A stretch of 64,000 bases of DNA from Methylotenera_A sp044228245 (lineage in GTDB: Bacteria > Pseudomonadota > Gammaproteobacteria > Burkholderiales > Methylophilaceae): NCBI GenBank assembly GCA_044228245.1, contig JBGAVG010000004.1:133099-197098 (forward strand), read 5' to 3'. The translations under genes and the position numbers were made by a program. Positions 51,084 to 60,118 of the stretch are shown here, one piece after another. How positions within the stretch are numbered: the stretch's first letter is position 1; every line of letters starts with the position of its first letter. The notes beneath the pieces are model-generated. The model was not told the DNA's origin, made no database searches, and worked only from the letters and a program-made list of their open reading frames with translations.

Positions 51084-51809
51084 ATGATTAAACTAGGTGT
51101 GAATATTGACCACGTCGCTACCATCCGTCAGGCGCGCGGCACCAAATACCCCAGCGTGGTGCAGGCTGCGCTGCGCGCGGAGCAGGCGGGTGCGGACAGT
51201 ATTACGCTGCATTTGCGTGAGGACCGCCGCCATATGCAGGATGCGGATATTTTTGCACTGCGCCCATTACTGCAGACCAAGATGAATCTGGAATGCGCGG
51301 TGACGGATGAGATGATTGGCATCGCTTGCCAGGTCAAGCCGCAGGACGTGTGTCTGGTGCCGGAGCGGCGCGAGGAGCGCACGACAGAAGGCGGGTTGGA
51401 TGTGGTCACGCATTTCGATAAGGTACAGGCCGCGTGCAAAAAACTGGCCGCGCAGGGCATCCGTGTCTCACTTTTTATTGGGCCGGATATCCAGCAGGTC
51501 GAAGCGGCGAAAAGAATCGGTGTGCCAGTGGTAGAGATTCATACCGGCGCCTATGCAGACGCGGAAAACGAGGCTGAAAAAGTGATGGAACTGGCGCGTG
51601 TCAAACAAGCGGTCGCGCATGCCAAGAGCCTCAATCTGATTGTCAATGCAGGGCACGGCTTGCATTACCACAATGTACATGAAGTCGCGGCGATTCCTGG
51701 CCTGGAAGAACTGAATATCGGTCATGCTATTGTGGCGCATGCCTTATTCGTTGGCTGGGACAATGCGGTCATCGAAATGAAGTCCCTCATCAAGGAATTC
51801 GCTGCCTAG
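51084..51809 (+). CDS. pdxJ: Pyridoxine 5'-phosphate synthase
   Basis: 241 residues of the TIM-barrel PdxJ family: LGVNIDHVATIRQARGTKYPSV at the N-terminus, LHLREDRRHMQDAD near 42, VEIHTGAYAD and NAGHGLHYHNV in the C-terminal half. It condenses aminoacetone phosphate and deoxyxylulose phosphate to vitamin B6. It is the supply gene for PLP enzymes such as the two cysteine desulfurases and GlgP in this window. Confidence 0.97.
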   Translation: MIKLGVNIDHVATIRQARGTKYPSVVQAALRAEQAGADSITLHLREDRRHMQDADIFALRPLLQTKMNLECAVTDEMIGIACQVKPQDVCLVPERREERTTEGGLDVVTHFDKVQAACKKLAAQGIRVSLFIGPDIQQVEAAKRIGVPVVEIHTGAYADAENEAEKVMELARVKQAVAHAKSLNLIVNAGHGLHYHNVHEVAAIPGLEELNIGHAIVAHALFVGWDNAVIEMKSLIKEFAA

Positions 51810-51845
51810 CATGGCCCTTTTGAATCCATCATTGCGCTATAGCTT

Positions 51846-52223
51846 ATGATTTACGGCATCGGCACAGACATCGTTGAGGTTGCACGCATTGAGGCTTCAA
51901 TTGAGCAGTTCGGCGATGATTTTGCCAAGCGCATTCTGGCGGACAGCGAATTGGAGAGTTATCAGGAATCACATATTAAAGCGCGTTTTTTAGCCAAGCG
52001 TTTTGCCGCAAAAGAGGCGTTTTCAAAAGCCTTAGGCACGGGGTTGCGCGCACCTGCCACTTTCCAGAACATCGCGGTATCACATGACGAACTAGGCAAG
52101 CCGATGCTGATGTTGGCTGCGGAATTGCAGGCCTTTTTGCAGGCCAAAAATATCACTAAAACCCACATCAGTATTAGCGACGAGAAGAATCTGGCTGCGG
52201 CATTTGTGGTGCTGGAAGTATGA
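51846..52223 (+). CDS. acpS: Holo-[acyl-carrier-protein] synthase
   Basis: 125 residues. IYGIGTDIVEVARIEAS at the N-terminus supplies the Mg-binding Asp, and FLAKRFAAKEAFSKALGTG (near 47-65) the catalytic Glu and coenzyme A pocket. It transfers phosphopantetheine to apo-ACP. The gene order pdxJ-acpS is conserved. Its stop overlaps the tcdA start by ATGA. Confidence 0.96.
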   Translation: MIYGIGTDIVEVARIEASIEQFGDDFAKRILADSELESYQESHIKARFLAKRFAAKEAFSKALGTGLRAPATFQNIAVSHDELGKPMLMLAAELQAFLQAKNITKTHISISDEKNLAAAFVVLEV

Positions 52224-53014
52224 GTGACGTGGATTTCAAGCGTCGCTTCGGTGGCGTTAGAAGGCTGTATGGGGAACAGGGGCTGGCCAGACTACAAGCA
52301 GCGCATGTGTGCGTGATTGGTATAGGCGGTGTGGGCAGCTGGGCGGCGGAGGCGCTGGCACGCAACGCAGTCGGCACAATCACGCTGATAGATCTGGACA
52401 ATATTGCCGAAAGTAACGTCAATCGCCAGATTCATGCGCTGGAAGGCGAGTTTGGCAAAGCCAAAGTCACCGCCATGCGCGAACGCATCCTGGCGATTAA
52501 CCCATGCTGCAAAGTGCACGAGATTGAAGATTTTGTAACACCGGAAAATGTAGCACACATGCTCAATCGCAGTTTTGACATCGTGCTGGATGCGATGGAT
52601 GATGTTAAAGCCAAGATTGCAGTTGCAGCCTATTGCCGTGCCAGCAAATTGCCGCTTATCACGACAGGCGGCGCGGGCGGACGGCTGGATGCGGCAAAAA
52701 TTAAAATGGCCGACTTGGCTGAGGTGCAAGGTGATAAACTGCTTGCCAAAGTGCGCAGCCAGCTGCGCCGCGATTTTTATTTTCCCAAAGCGACGAGCAG
52801 CAAAAAGTCCGCCAGATTTGGCGTACCAGCCATCTATTCCGATGAGCAGGTCATCAAGCCAGAGGCAAGCTGTGATGCGGGTTCTGGCGATGCAGTTATT
52901 ACAGGTCTGAATTGCGCAGGCTATGGTTCCAGCGTGTGTGTGACCGCGCCATTTGGCTTTATGGCAGCAGGGCTGGCTTTGCGGCAATTGCTCAGTGAAA
53001 AGAGTGATCACTAG
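52220..53014 (+). CDS. tcdA: tRNA threonylcarbamoyladenosine dehydratase (TcdA/CsdL)
   Basis: 264 residues of the E1/ThiF/MoeB-like superfamily. The nucleotide-binding GIGGVGSWAAEALARNAVG lies near 33-52, DLDNIAESNVNRQ near 57, and the KAP-type residues in DAMDDVKAKIAVAAYC. It cyclises the t6A of tRNA to ct6A using ATP. The cysteine in SGSSCD is consistent with the family (PEASCDAGSGD here). It is the last gene before a Pho box. Confidence 0.92.
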   Translation: MSDVDFKRRFGGVRRLYGEQGLARLQAAHVCVIGIGGVGSWAAEALARNAVGTITLIDLDNIAESNVNRQIHALEGEFGKAKVTAMRERILAINPCCKVHEIEDFVTPENVAHMLNRSFDIVLDAMDDVKAKIAVAAYCRASKLPLITTGGAGGRLDAAKIKMADLAEVQGDKLLAKVRSQLRRDFYFPKATSSKKSARFGVPAIYSDEQVIKPEASCDAGSGDAVITGLNCAGYGSSVCVTAPFGFMAAGLALRQLLSEKSDH

Positions 53015-53019
53015 TTAAG

Positions 53020-53058
53020 TTTCATTAAACTGTCATAATTCAGCACATAAAGTGTCAT
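53020..53058 (+). promoter_or_regulatory. Pho box of ppk
   Basis: TTTCAT at 53020, TGTCAT at 53031 and TGTCAT at 53053 are in 11-bp register, with a degenerate AGCACA at 53042 between. The box ends 13 bp before the ppk start codon, so the leader must be very short if the first pair is used with CATAAA (53045) as -10. Confidence 0.7.
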
Positions 53059-53071
53059 AAGATATTCATCT

Positions 53072-55108
53072 ATGACAACAGCCAGATTGAAATTGTTAGA
53101 CCGTGACTTAAGCATCCTCAGTTTTAATGCACGTGTCCTGAAGCTAGCCCAAAGACAAGATTATCCGCTGCTGGAGCGTTTGAAATACGTATGTATCGTC
53201 GCATCTAATCTGGATGAGTTTTTTGAGGTGCGCATGGAGGCTCAACTGGAAGCGATGCGTAGCGGCACGACAAAAGGTGCCATCACAGAAAAAACTTATC
53301 AAGAGGTTTCCAGGCAGGCACATGCATTGGTCAGCCTCCAGTACGCCATATTCAACGATGAACTCATGCCTGCACTGAAAGATGCTGGTGTTGATATTGT
53401 AGCGAGTAACGACCGCACAATTGCACAGAAAAAATGGGTAGCCAATTATTTTCAGGCAAATGTGAAGCCATTGTTATTACCTATTGCCTTGGATCATGCG
53501 CATCCATTTCCGCTAGTGGCCAGCAAGGCATTGCACTTCATCGTTGAGCTGGCGCCGGTTGAAGCTGATCGCCAGCCTGCGGTCAGCATTATCCGCGTAC
53601 CTCGGTCGCTGCCGCGCGTTATTGCATTGCCTAATGGATCTGCGCAGAATTTTGTCACGCTTACCAGCATCATCGGTGCGCATCTGGCGAGCTTTTTTGC
53701 CGATCGGAAAATCCTGAGTTTTTCGCAGTTCAGGGTTACCCGTCACTCGGATCTGGCTTTGGATGAAGATGACATGAGCGATCTGCCAACGGCTTTGCGC
53801 CAAGAGCTGGCGCAAAGGCCTTATGGAGAGGCCGTGCGTCTGGAAGTTTCGCAATCGTGTTCTGAGGGGCTATCACAGTTTTTACTGAATGAATTCCATC
53901 TGCCGCAAGATTCGCTTTATCGCGTGTCTGGCCCTGTCAATCTGGGACGCTTGATACAGCTGATGAATCTGGTCAAGGGTGAAGCTTTCACGTTCCCCAT
54001 ATTTAAGCCAAGCTGGCCAAAGCAACTGATTCAAGAGGTTTCGTTTTTCCAGCGGCTACGGCAGGGAGATGTGCTGATTCATCGGCCATATGAGAGTTTT
54101 GACGCGGTGATTCAGTTTTTGCATGAGGCGGTGCATGATCCGCATGTGTTGGCCATCCATCAAACCATTTATCGCACCGGCAGCGATATGCGCATGTTTA
54201 ACCTGCTGCAGGAGGCAGTGAAGCGCGGCAAAGAAGTGCTAGTGGTGGTGGAGATTAAGGCAAGGTTTGATGAAGAGGCCAACATCAATTGGGCAGAGTC
54301 ATTGGAGGCCAGCGGGGCGCAGGTAGTGTACGGCATGCTGGGGCTCAAAACGCACGCAAAAATGCTGTTGGTGATGCGGCAGGAAGGCCGGCGCATTAAG
54401 CGTTATGCGCACTTGTCGACAGGCAATTACAACGCGAACACGGCCAAACTGTATACGGATATCTGTATGCTAACGAGTAATAATGCGATTACCCGCGAGG
54501 TAGAATATGTATTCAGGCATCTGACCAGCCAAGTCACATTGCCATCCATGCGGAAACTGCTGGTGGCGCCTTTTAATTTGCAGCGGGCGATGCTGCGTCA
54601 TATTCATACGGCAGGGCGTGCATGCGTGCTGGGCGGTAAAGCTAAAATCATTGCTAAAATGAACTCACTCACTGATGAAGTGCTGGTGAAAGCCTTAATC
54701 AGTGCGGCGCAGAAGGGCGTTGAAATTGATTTGATTGTGCGAGGCGCCTGTATCTTGCCTCTGGATATAGCTGGTATAGGCGGACGGATTCGGGTGCGTT
54801 CGATTGTAGGCCGGTTTTTGGAGCATTCACGTGTGTTCTGTTTTGAGATCAATGCATCGCGGCGGATATGGCTTTCCAGTGCCGATTGGATGAGTCGCAA
54901 TATGCTGCGTCGTATCGAAATTGCCTGGCCCATCACAGATGCGCAGATGCAAACACGGATCATGCGGGAATGTGTCGAGCCGTACTTGAGCGATACAACA
55001 GATGCGTGGCTATTAGAACAGAATGGCCAATACCAGCAGTTAAACCAGGGCCCAGGCAATAGTAAAAGTGCGCAAAAAATGCTGATTAAACAATACGCGG
55101 CCGAATAA
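53072..55108 (+). CDS. ppk: Polyphosphate kinase 1
   Basis: 678 residues. Four-domain layout: N-terminal helical (DRDLSILSFNARVLKLAQRQDYPLLERLKYVCIVASNLDEFF), a head domain, then two phospholipase D-like domains. The autophosphorylated histidine is in KRYAHLSTGNYNANTAKLYTD (near 450). It makes polyphosphate from ATP at the inner face of the membrane. It is followed by sixA after one base. The Pho box upstream suggests induction in phosphate starvation. Confidence 0.96.
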   Translation: MTTARLKLLDRDLSILSFNARVLKLAQRQDYPLLERLKYVCIVASNLDEFFEVRMEAQLEAMRSGTTKGAITEKTYQEVSRQAHALVSLQYAIFNDELMPALKDAGVDIVASNDRTIAQKKWVANYFQANVKPLLLPIALDHAHPFPLVASKALHFIVELAPVEADRQPAVSIIRVPRSLPRVIALPNGSAQNFVTLTSIIGAHLASFFADRKILSFSQFRVTRHSDLALDEDDMSDLPTALRQELAQRPYGEAVRLEVSQSCSEGLSQFLLNEFHLPQDSLYRVSGPVNLGRLIQLMNLVKGEAFTFPIFKPSWPKQLIQEVSFFQRLRQGDVLIHRPYESFDAVIQFLHEAVHDPHVLAIHQTIYRTGSDMRMFNLLQEAVKRGKEVLVVVEIKARFDEEANINWAESLEASGAQVVYGMLGLKTHAKMLLVMRQEGRRIKRYAHLSTGNYNANTAKLYTDICMLTSNNAITREVEYVFRHLTSQVTLPSMRKLLVAPFNLQRAMLRHIHTAGRACVLGGKAKIIAKMNSLTDEVLVKALISAAQKGVEIDLIVRGACILPLDIAGIGGRIRVRSIVGRFLEHSRVFCFEINASRRIWLSSADWMSRNMLRRIEIAWPITDAQMQTRIMRECVEPYLSDTTDAWLLEQNGQYQQLNQGPGNSKSAQKMLIKQYAAE

Positions 55109-55109
55109 A

Positions 55110-55589
55110 ATGCCAATAACTCTCAAGAATATCATTGTCTGGAGACATGCCGAAGCCCTGCCTGTTGAGGCGGTGGGCGATGATTTAGCGCGCCCGCTAA
55201 GCGCCAAAGGGCAGCGTCAGGCCAAGCGGATGGCACGCTGGCTAAATCAGCATTTGCCCGATGATTTGCTACTGCTGTCCAGCCCCGCCTTGCGCGCTTT
55301 TCAGACGGCAGAAGCCTTGAAATACAAAATCAATGTTTGTCAGGCTTTACAGCCGGGTGCGGCCTTGCAGGAGGTATTAGATTGCTTATCTGAACAGGTG
55401 TCGCAGCAAAATGTGCTCCTGGTTGGCCATCAGCCTTGGCTGGGCCAACTGATGGGGCATCTGCTTGGGTTTGATAGTGCCGAAATCAGCATAGAAAAAG
55501 GCGCAGCCTGGTGGCTGCGCCAATCCCCAACCCAGCCATCCACATACAAAATTATTTCTGTGCAGGCGCCAAGTCACTTGCCACGTTGA
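55110..55589 (+). CDS. sixA: Phosphohistidine phosphatase SixA
   Basis: 159 residues. The RHG-type motif is IVWRHAEALP near residue 12, with GHQPWLGQLMGHLLG near 105 supplying the second histidine. It removes phosphate from phosphohistidine in histidine-kinase phosphotransfer domains. Here it directly follows ppk, an enzyme that works through phosphohistidine, so a link to polyphosphate enzymes or to PhoR-type signalling is possible but unproven. Confidence 0.9.
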   Translation: MPITLKNIIVWRHAEALPVEAVGDDLARPLSAKGQRQAKRMARWLNQHLPDDLLLLSSPALRAFQTAEALKYKINVCQALQPGAALQEVLDCLSEQVSQQNVLLVGHQPWLGQLMGHLLGFDSAEISIEKGAAWWLRQSPTQPSTYKIISVQAPSHLPR

Positions 55590-55605
55590 GACTTTATAAT
55601 CCAAG

Positions 55606-56094
55606 CTAGCCTTTTTTGTTTGGGCGTCCTGTTTTAATCACCGGTATTTTGGCTAATGTAGTTTTAAGTGTGTTGTCGCTCATCGCCACCAATAATTTAA
55701 TGCCTGCGCGCAACAGTTCGCTCTTTTTTGCCGGCTGTCCCAAGGAGGTAAGACGCGCTTTCAATAAGGTAATTTGTGCGTACTCATCTTTAGGCATGGT
55801 AAAGCTGTCGCGTTCCATCTTGATTTTTTCAGGCTTGTCTTTTTTGGTGACATTTTTTATGGTCTTTTTAGGTGCAGCGGCTTTTGGTTTTGCAGGACTT
55901 GTGGCTTTCTTGGTTATAGCCTTTGGTTGAACCGGTTTGGCTTGAGCAGAGGCCGCTGGCTTGGCTACAGGCTTGGCCGCTGCTGGCGCTACTGTAGCTG
56001 GTTTTGTTGCAGCGGGTTTGTTTTCAGCTAGCTTTTTCGAAGTAGTGGTTTTAAGGCCCAATGCCTCTGCCTGCATTGCTGATATTTTTGACAT
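55606..56094 (-). CDS. Lys/Ala/Pro-rich protein with ribbon-helix-helix-like C-terminus
   Basis: 162 residues from ATG 56094, which has GGAG about seven bases upstream. Residues about 20-95 are low-complexity and histone H1-like (repeated KPAA, PAKP and KAAPKK units). The C-terminal 60 residues, ERDSFTMPKDEYAQITLLKARLTSLG followed by KKSELLRAGIKLLVAM, have the strand-helix-helix pattern of the RHH/CopG fold. It is therefore probably a DNA-binding protein with a flexible basic arm. It lies convergent with sixA and on the same strand as ppx. The 39-bp perfect palindrome over its 5' end suggests autoregulation. Confidence 0.75.
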   Translation of the reverse strand: MSKISAMQAEALGLKTTTSKKLAENKPAATKPATVAPAAAKPVAKPAASAQAKPVQPKAITKKATSPAKPKAAAPKKTIKNVTKKDKPEKIKMERDSFTMPKDEYAQITLLKARLTSLGQPAKKSELLRAGIKLLVAMSDNTLKTTLAKIPVIKTGRPNKKG

Positions 56095-56102
56095 GATATT
56101 CT

Positions 56103-56141
56103 CCAATTAAACGGTATAAACAGTTTATACCGTTTAATTGG
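56103..56141. promoter_or_regulatory. 39-bp perfect palindrome upstream of the Lys/Ala/Pro-rich gene
   Basis: CCAATTAAACGGTATAAAC (56103-56121), centre A, GTTTATACCGTTTAATTGG (56123-56141): two exact 19-bp arms around one base. It overlaps the first two bases of the Shine-Dalgarno GGAG of that gene (minus strand) and lies 53 bp from the ppx stop. It looks like an operator. Confidence 0.85.
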
Positions 56142-56193
56142 CATGTCAATTGTCATATTTCTGTAATAAATGTAGCTAAATCAATAAACTATA

Positions 56194-57723
56194 CTAATCT
56201 TGCGTGGAAACAACCAAACTCCAGTTAGTTTTTTGCCATGCCAGCACTTCTTCTTCCAGCAGGTAAGACGTTTGCGGGAAAGCCTGCTGCCAAGCGCCAG
56301 GGAGGCTGAGCAGGAAAGTGCTGTTAGCACGCTCAAAGCGGATATTTTTTAATACCGGTGTATTGCGCGAGTGGCAGAAAATGACTGCTAATCTTAAAGA
56401 AATCAGCTGAAAAATAAAGCCTTCATCATTGAAATCCGCATCCAGTTTTCTCAGCTTTCCGCAATGCCCCAGCACCAACAGACTTAACCGGTGCAACTCG
56501 CTTTGCGCGAAGCCCATCAGTTCTGTATTGTCTAAGATATACGCGCCATGCTTTTGCGATTCGCTGTGGGAAATTGCAGTGCCGATTTCATGGCTGGCAG
56601 CAGCCCAGGCCAATACTTGTCTGAGCTTGCTTAATTCGTGCGGATTGTCATGATGAACTTCCAGTGTCGGTAATAGCGCATCAAAGAAGCCCAGTGCGAC
56701 TTTACTTACATTTTTTGCATGGGTTTTATTCACGCCAAAACGTGTGGTGAGGTGGTTGATAGAAGCCTCGCGCAAGTCTTCGGAGGCAGCTTCATCCTGC
56801 GACATCATGTCATACAGCAGGCCGTGACGCAGTGCGCCTTTGGCCACTATTAGCGTATCGAGCTTAAGCAGGTCGAATATGCCGGTTAACACACTCAGGC
56901 CGCCTGCTATCACAGGTTTGCGGTCTTCTTTTAAGCCGATTAAGTCCAGTTTGTCGGCAGTTTTGGCTTTGATGAGCTGCGCCCGCAGCCAGGCTAAGCC
57001 TTTGCGCGTGATTTTGTCTTCCTCAAATCCGGCGCCTGCCAAAATGTCCCCGATTGCGCCCACCGTGCCAGATGCGCCATAGGCGACGTCCCAGTATTGG
57101 TGCTGATAAATGTCCGCAACCGCATCTAAAAACGACTCTGCGGCGATTTCGGCACGCTGGAAGTTTTTTTCGGACAATATGCCATCAGCGAAATATTTGA
57201 GCGACCAGGTCACGGAGCCTACCCGTAATGAATCTGTGGTTTCAGCATTTAAATGCTGGCCCAGAATAAACTCGGTTGAACGCCCGCCTATATCAATCAC
57301 CAGACGTTTTTCGTCAGATTGCGGCAATAACCGGCTGACACCTTGGTAAATAAGCCGCGCCTCTTCAACGCCGGAGATGACCTCCACCTCGTAACCTAAG
57401 GCTTTTTGGGCTAACTTCAGAAATACATCGCGGTTTCTGGCTTCGCGCAGCGTTTGTGTGGCCACTGCCCGTACCTGATGTTTGGGGAAACCTTTCAGCG
57501 TTTCGCCGAATCTTGCCAGACACTTTAAGCCGCGCTCTATGGCCTCTGGTCTTAAGTTGCGTTCTTCATCCAGATCGCCGCCTTGCCGCACGGCTTCTTT
57601 CAGATAATCCACGCGCTGGATCTGGCCGTTCTCGTAACGGCCGATTTCCAGCCTGAAGCTGTTGGAGCCTAAATCTACCGCTGCAAGCAGGGTTTCTGCT
57701 GAGATAACATCGTAATTTTGCAT
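56194..57723 (-). CDS. ppx: Exopolyphosphatase (Ppx/GppA family)
   Basis: 509 residues. The actin/Hsp70-like ASKHA fold shows DLGSNSFRLEIG (near 17), VIDIGGRSTEFILG (near 141) and the AYGASGTVGAIGDIL region (near 217). The C-terminal half is an HD-type helical domain. It removes terminal phosphates from polyphosphate. It is transcribed opposite to ppk. The lone palindrome and Lys-rich gene lie between. Confidence 0.94.
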   Translation of the reverse strand: MQNYDVISAETLLAAVDLGSNSFRLEIGRYENGQIQRVDYLKEAVRQGGDLDEERNLRPEAIERGLKCLARFGETLKGFPKHQVRAVATQTLREARNRDVFLKLAQKALGYEVEVISGVEEARLIYQGVSRLLPQSDEKRLVIDIGGRSTEFILGQHLNAETTDSLRVGSVTWSLKYFADGILSEKNFQRAEIAAESFLDAVADIYQHQYWDVAYGASGTVGAIGDILAGAGFEEDKITRKGLAWLRAQLIKAKTADKLDLIGLKEDRKPVIAGGLSVLTGIFDLLKLDTLIVAKGALRHGLLYDMMSQDEAASEDLREASINHLTTRFGVNKTHAKNVSKVALGFFDALLPTLEVHHDNPHELSKLRQVLAWAAASHEIGTAISHSESQKHGAYILDNTELMGFAQSELHRLSLLVLGHCGKLRKLDADFNDEGFIFQLISLRLAVIFCHSRNTPVLKNIRFERANSTFLLSLPGAWQQAFPQTSYLLEEEVLAWQKTNWSLVVSTQD

Positions 57724-57772
57724 AATGGATTTATAGCATATTTCTCTGCCTGCCTGATGACAAACAGTTAAA

Positions 57773-58036
57773 TTACTTGCCTATGATGCGCTCGTATTCA
57801 GGGAAATATCGCGCAATGATATTTAAATCGAAGCTGCGCAAAATGCTGGTGTTGGGTTCGCGCTCCAGCAGAAACTCAAAAGATTTTTTCACCAGTTGCG
57901 CGGTAGTGATTTTGCCGCCTGTGAGTTTTTGTGCATAGTCAGCTTGTACTTTCACCTCGTGCGTGGTGGTGGATTTATCGGTAACGGTGACTTGAAAAGT
58001 TGCATCATCCATTGGTGTGACTTTGATTTCGGCCAT
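57773..58036 (-). CDS. Uncharacterised small conserved-type protein, 87 residues
   Basis: A soluble protein, mixed alpha/beta: MAEIKVTPMDDATFQVTVTDKSTTTHEVKVQADYAQKL..., then a helical C-terminus LLEREPNTSILRSFDLNIIARYFPEYE. Ribosome site GGAG precedes the ATG. It has no recognised domain; the sequence is coherent and compact, so it is probably real. It lies between ppx and htpG. Confidence 0.7.
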   Translation of the reverse strand: MAEIKVTPMDDATFQVTVTDKSTTTHEVKVQADYAQKLTGGKITTAQLVKKSFEFLLEREPNTSILRSFDLNIIARYFPEYERIIGK

Positions 58037-58141
58037 TTTTATTCTCCATTTATCTTGAAATTACACGACATGTCCCAATTTACAGTAAATCGTTGGTGAT
58101 AAAAAGTTAGCAATTAAGAGTATAAGAAAAAAGGAGTTTAT

Positions 58142-60013
58142 ATGGCAGCAGAGCATTTAGCCTTCCAGGCCGAAGTCAAACAATTACTGCAGTTGATGAT
58201 TCATTCGCTGTATTCCAACAAAGAAATCGTATTGCGTGAATTGATTTCAAACGCATCCGATGCAGCAGATAAATTGCGTTTTGAAGGTTTGTCCAATGGT
58301 GCGCTGTATGAAAATGATAGCGACTTGAAAATCCGTATCAGCTTCGACAAGGCGGCGAGAACCGTCACCATTTCAGATAACGGCATTGGCATGAGTCGCG
58401 ATGAGGTGATACATAACATCGGTACCATTGCTAAATCGGGCACCAAAGAGTTTTTTCAAAGTTTGACGGGCGATCAGGCCAAGGATGCTAACCTGATTGG
58501 CCAGTTCGGGGTCGGCTTTTATTCTTCCTTTATCATCGCCGATAAAGTCACGCTGATAACGCGCCGTGCAGGTGAAAAAGAGGCCGTAAAGTGGGAGTCA
58601 AGCGGGGAGGGCGATTACACGCTGGAAAGCGTAGATAAGGCTTCAAGAGGTACAGACATTGTCCTGCATTTGCGCGAAGGCGAAGATGAGTTCTTGAATG
58701 ACTGGAAACTCAAAACCATTATCCGCAAGTATTCCGACCACATCACGTTACCCATTGTGATGAAGAAATCGGAATGGAAAGATGGCGAGCAGGTGCCAAC
58801 GGATGAAGACGAGACCGTAAACAGAGCCTCAGCTTTGTGGGCGCGCGCTAAGAGTGATATCACAGAAGAAGAATACCAAGAGTTTTACAAACACGTTTCG
58901 CACGATTTTGAAAATCCGCTGGCCTACACCCACAGCCGTGTAGAGGGCAAACAGGAATATATTTCGCTGCTGTATATTCCAAGCAAGGCTCCGTTTGACT
59001 TGTATGATCGTGAGCGCCGTCACGGCATCAAGCTGTATGTGAAGCGCGTGTTTATTATGGAGGACGCGGAAAAACTCATGCCGCAATACCTGCGTTTTGT
59101 GCGCGGTGTGATTGATTCTGCTGATTTGCCGCTGAATGTTTCGCGCGAGATTCTGCAAGATAGCCGTGACGTGGACGCGATAAAAAGTGGTTCGGTGAAA
59201 AAAGTGCTTGGTTTGCTGGAAGATCTGGCTAAAGACAAGCCGGACGACTATGCCAAATTCTGGGCCGAGTTTGGCCGCGTGCTCAAAGAAGGCCCGGGCG
59301 AGGATTTTGCCAATAAAGAAAAAATCGCTGGTTTATTACGCTTCGCTTCTACGCACGCCGATACCGATGCGCAAACGGTTTCACTGGCTGATTACGTAAG
59401 CCGCATGCAGCCTGAACAGGAGGCTATTTATTATATTACTGCTGACACGTTTGCAGCAGCGCAGCATTCACCGCATCTGGAAATTTTCCGTAAAAAAGGC
59501 ATCGAAGTATTGCTGATGAGCGACAAAGTGGATGAATGGTTATTGGGTAGCCTGGCTGAGTTTGAAGGTAAGAAGCTGCAATCCATTGCCAAAGGCGATC
59601 TGGATTTAGGCAAACTGGAGAGCGATACCGAAAAAGAAGCACAGAAGAAAATTGAGGAAGAAGCTAAGTCGCTGATTGAAAGAGTTAAAACCTCGCTTGG
59701 TGATACGGTAAAAGAGGTGCGCGTGACGCACCGCCTAACCGATTCACCGGCTTGTCTGGTGGCGGGTGAACATGATTTGTCAGGCAATCTGGCGCGTATC
59801 TTGAAGGCTGCCGGGCAAAAAGCGCCGGAAAGCAAACCGATTTTAGAGCTGAACCCGGAGCATAAGCTGGTAAAACGCATGGAAACTGAAACCGAAGCCG
59901 CCAGATTTAATGATTTGGCACATCTTGTATTTGATCAGGCTTTATTAGCGGAAGGCGGTCAACTGGAGGATCCTGCTAGCTTTGTGCGCCGCATGAATAG
60001 TTTGCTAGTTTGA
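58142..60013 (+). CDS. htpG: Molecular chaperone HtpG (Hsp90)
   Basis: 623 residues. The N-terminal ATPase has ELISNASDAADKLRF, DNGIGMSRDEV (near 80) and GQFGVGFYSSF (near 122); the middle domain contains the conserved NVSREILQDSRDV and the catalytic arginine region; the dimerisation domain is C-terminal. It is an ATP-dependent cytoplasmic chaperone. Ribosome site AAGGAG precedes the ATG. Confidence 0.97.
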   Translation: MAAEHLAFQAEVKQLLQLMIHSLYSNKEIVLRELISNASDAADKLRFEGLSNGALYENDSDLKIRISFDKAARTVTISDNGIGMSRDEVIHNIGTIAKSGTKEFFQSLTGDQAKDANLIGQFGVGFYSSFIIADKVTLITRRAGEKEAVKWESSGEGDYTLESVDKASRGTDIVLHLREGEDEFLNDWKLKTIIRKYSDHITLPIVMKKSEWKDGEQVPTDEDETVNRASALWARAKSDITEEEYQEFYKHVSHDFENPLAYTHSRVEGKQEYISLLYIPSKAPFDLYDRERRHGIKLYVKRVFIMEDAEKLMPQYLRFVRGVIDSADLPLNVSREILQDSRDVDAIKSGSVKKVLGLLEDLAKDKPDDYAKFWAEFGRVLKEGPGEDFANKEKIAGLLRFASTHADTDAQTVSLADYVSRMQPEQEAIYYITADTFAAAQHSPHLEIFRKKGIEVLLMSDKVDEWLLGSLAEFEGKKLQSIAKGDLDLGKLESDTEKEAQKKIEEEAKSLIERVKTSLGDTVKEVRVTHRLTDSPACLVAGEHDLSGNLARILKAAGQKAPESKPILELNPEHKLVKRMETETEAARFNDLAHLVFDQALLAEGGQLEDPASFVRRMNSLLV

Positions 60014-60025
60014 TTAATGATGTGC

Positions 60026-60054
60026 TTAAAGCCCGCTAAATTAGCGGGCTTTAA
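60026..60054 (+). terminator. Rho-independent terminator of htpG
   Basis: GCCCGCTA, loop AAT, TAGCGGGC (60031-60049) with flanking TTAAA/TTTAA. Confidence 0.85.
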
Positions 60055-60118
60055 ATTTTAATTTATACTTGGCGCGGTATTTGCTAAAATAACGACGTAA
60101 GTATAAATTAAAAAGGTT

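Noticed and set aside
55616..56031. Plus-strand hydrophobic frames opposite the Lys/Ala/Pro-rich gene
   Set aside because: These are complements of Lys/Ala/Pro codons; the minus-strand gene has a ribosome site and an ordered C-terminal domain.
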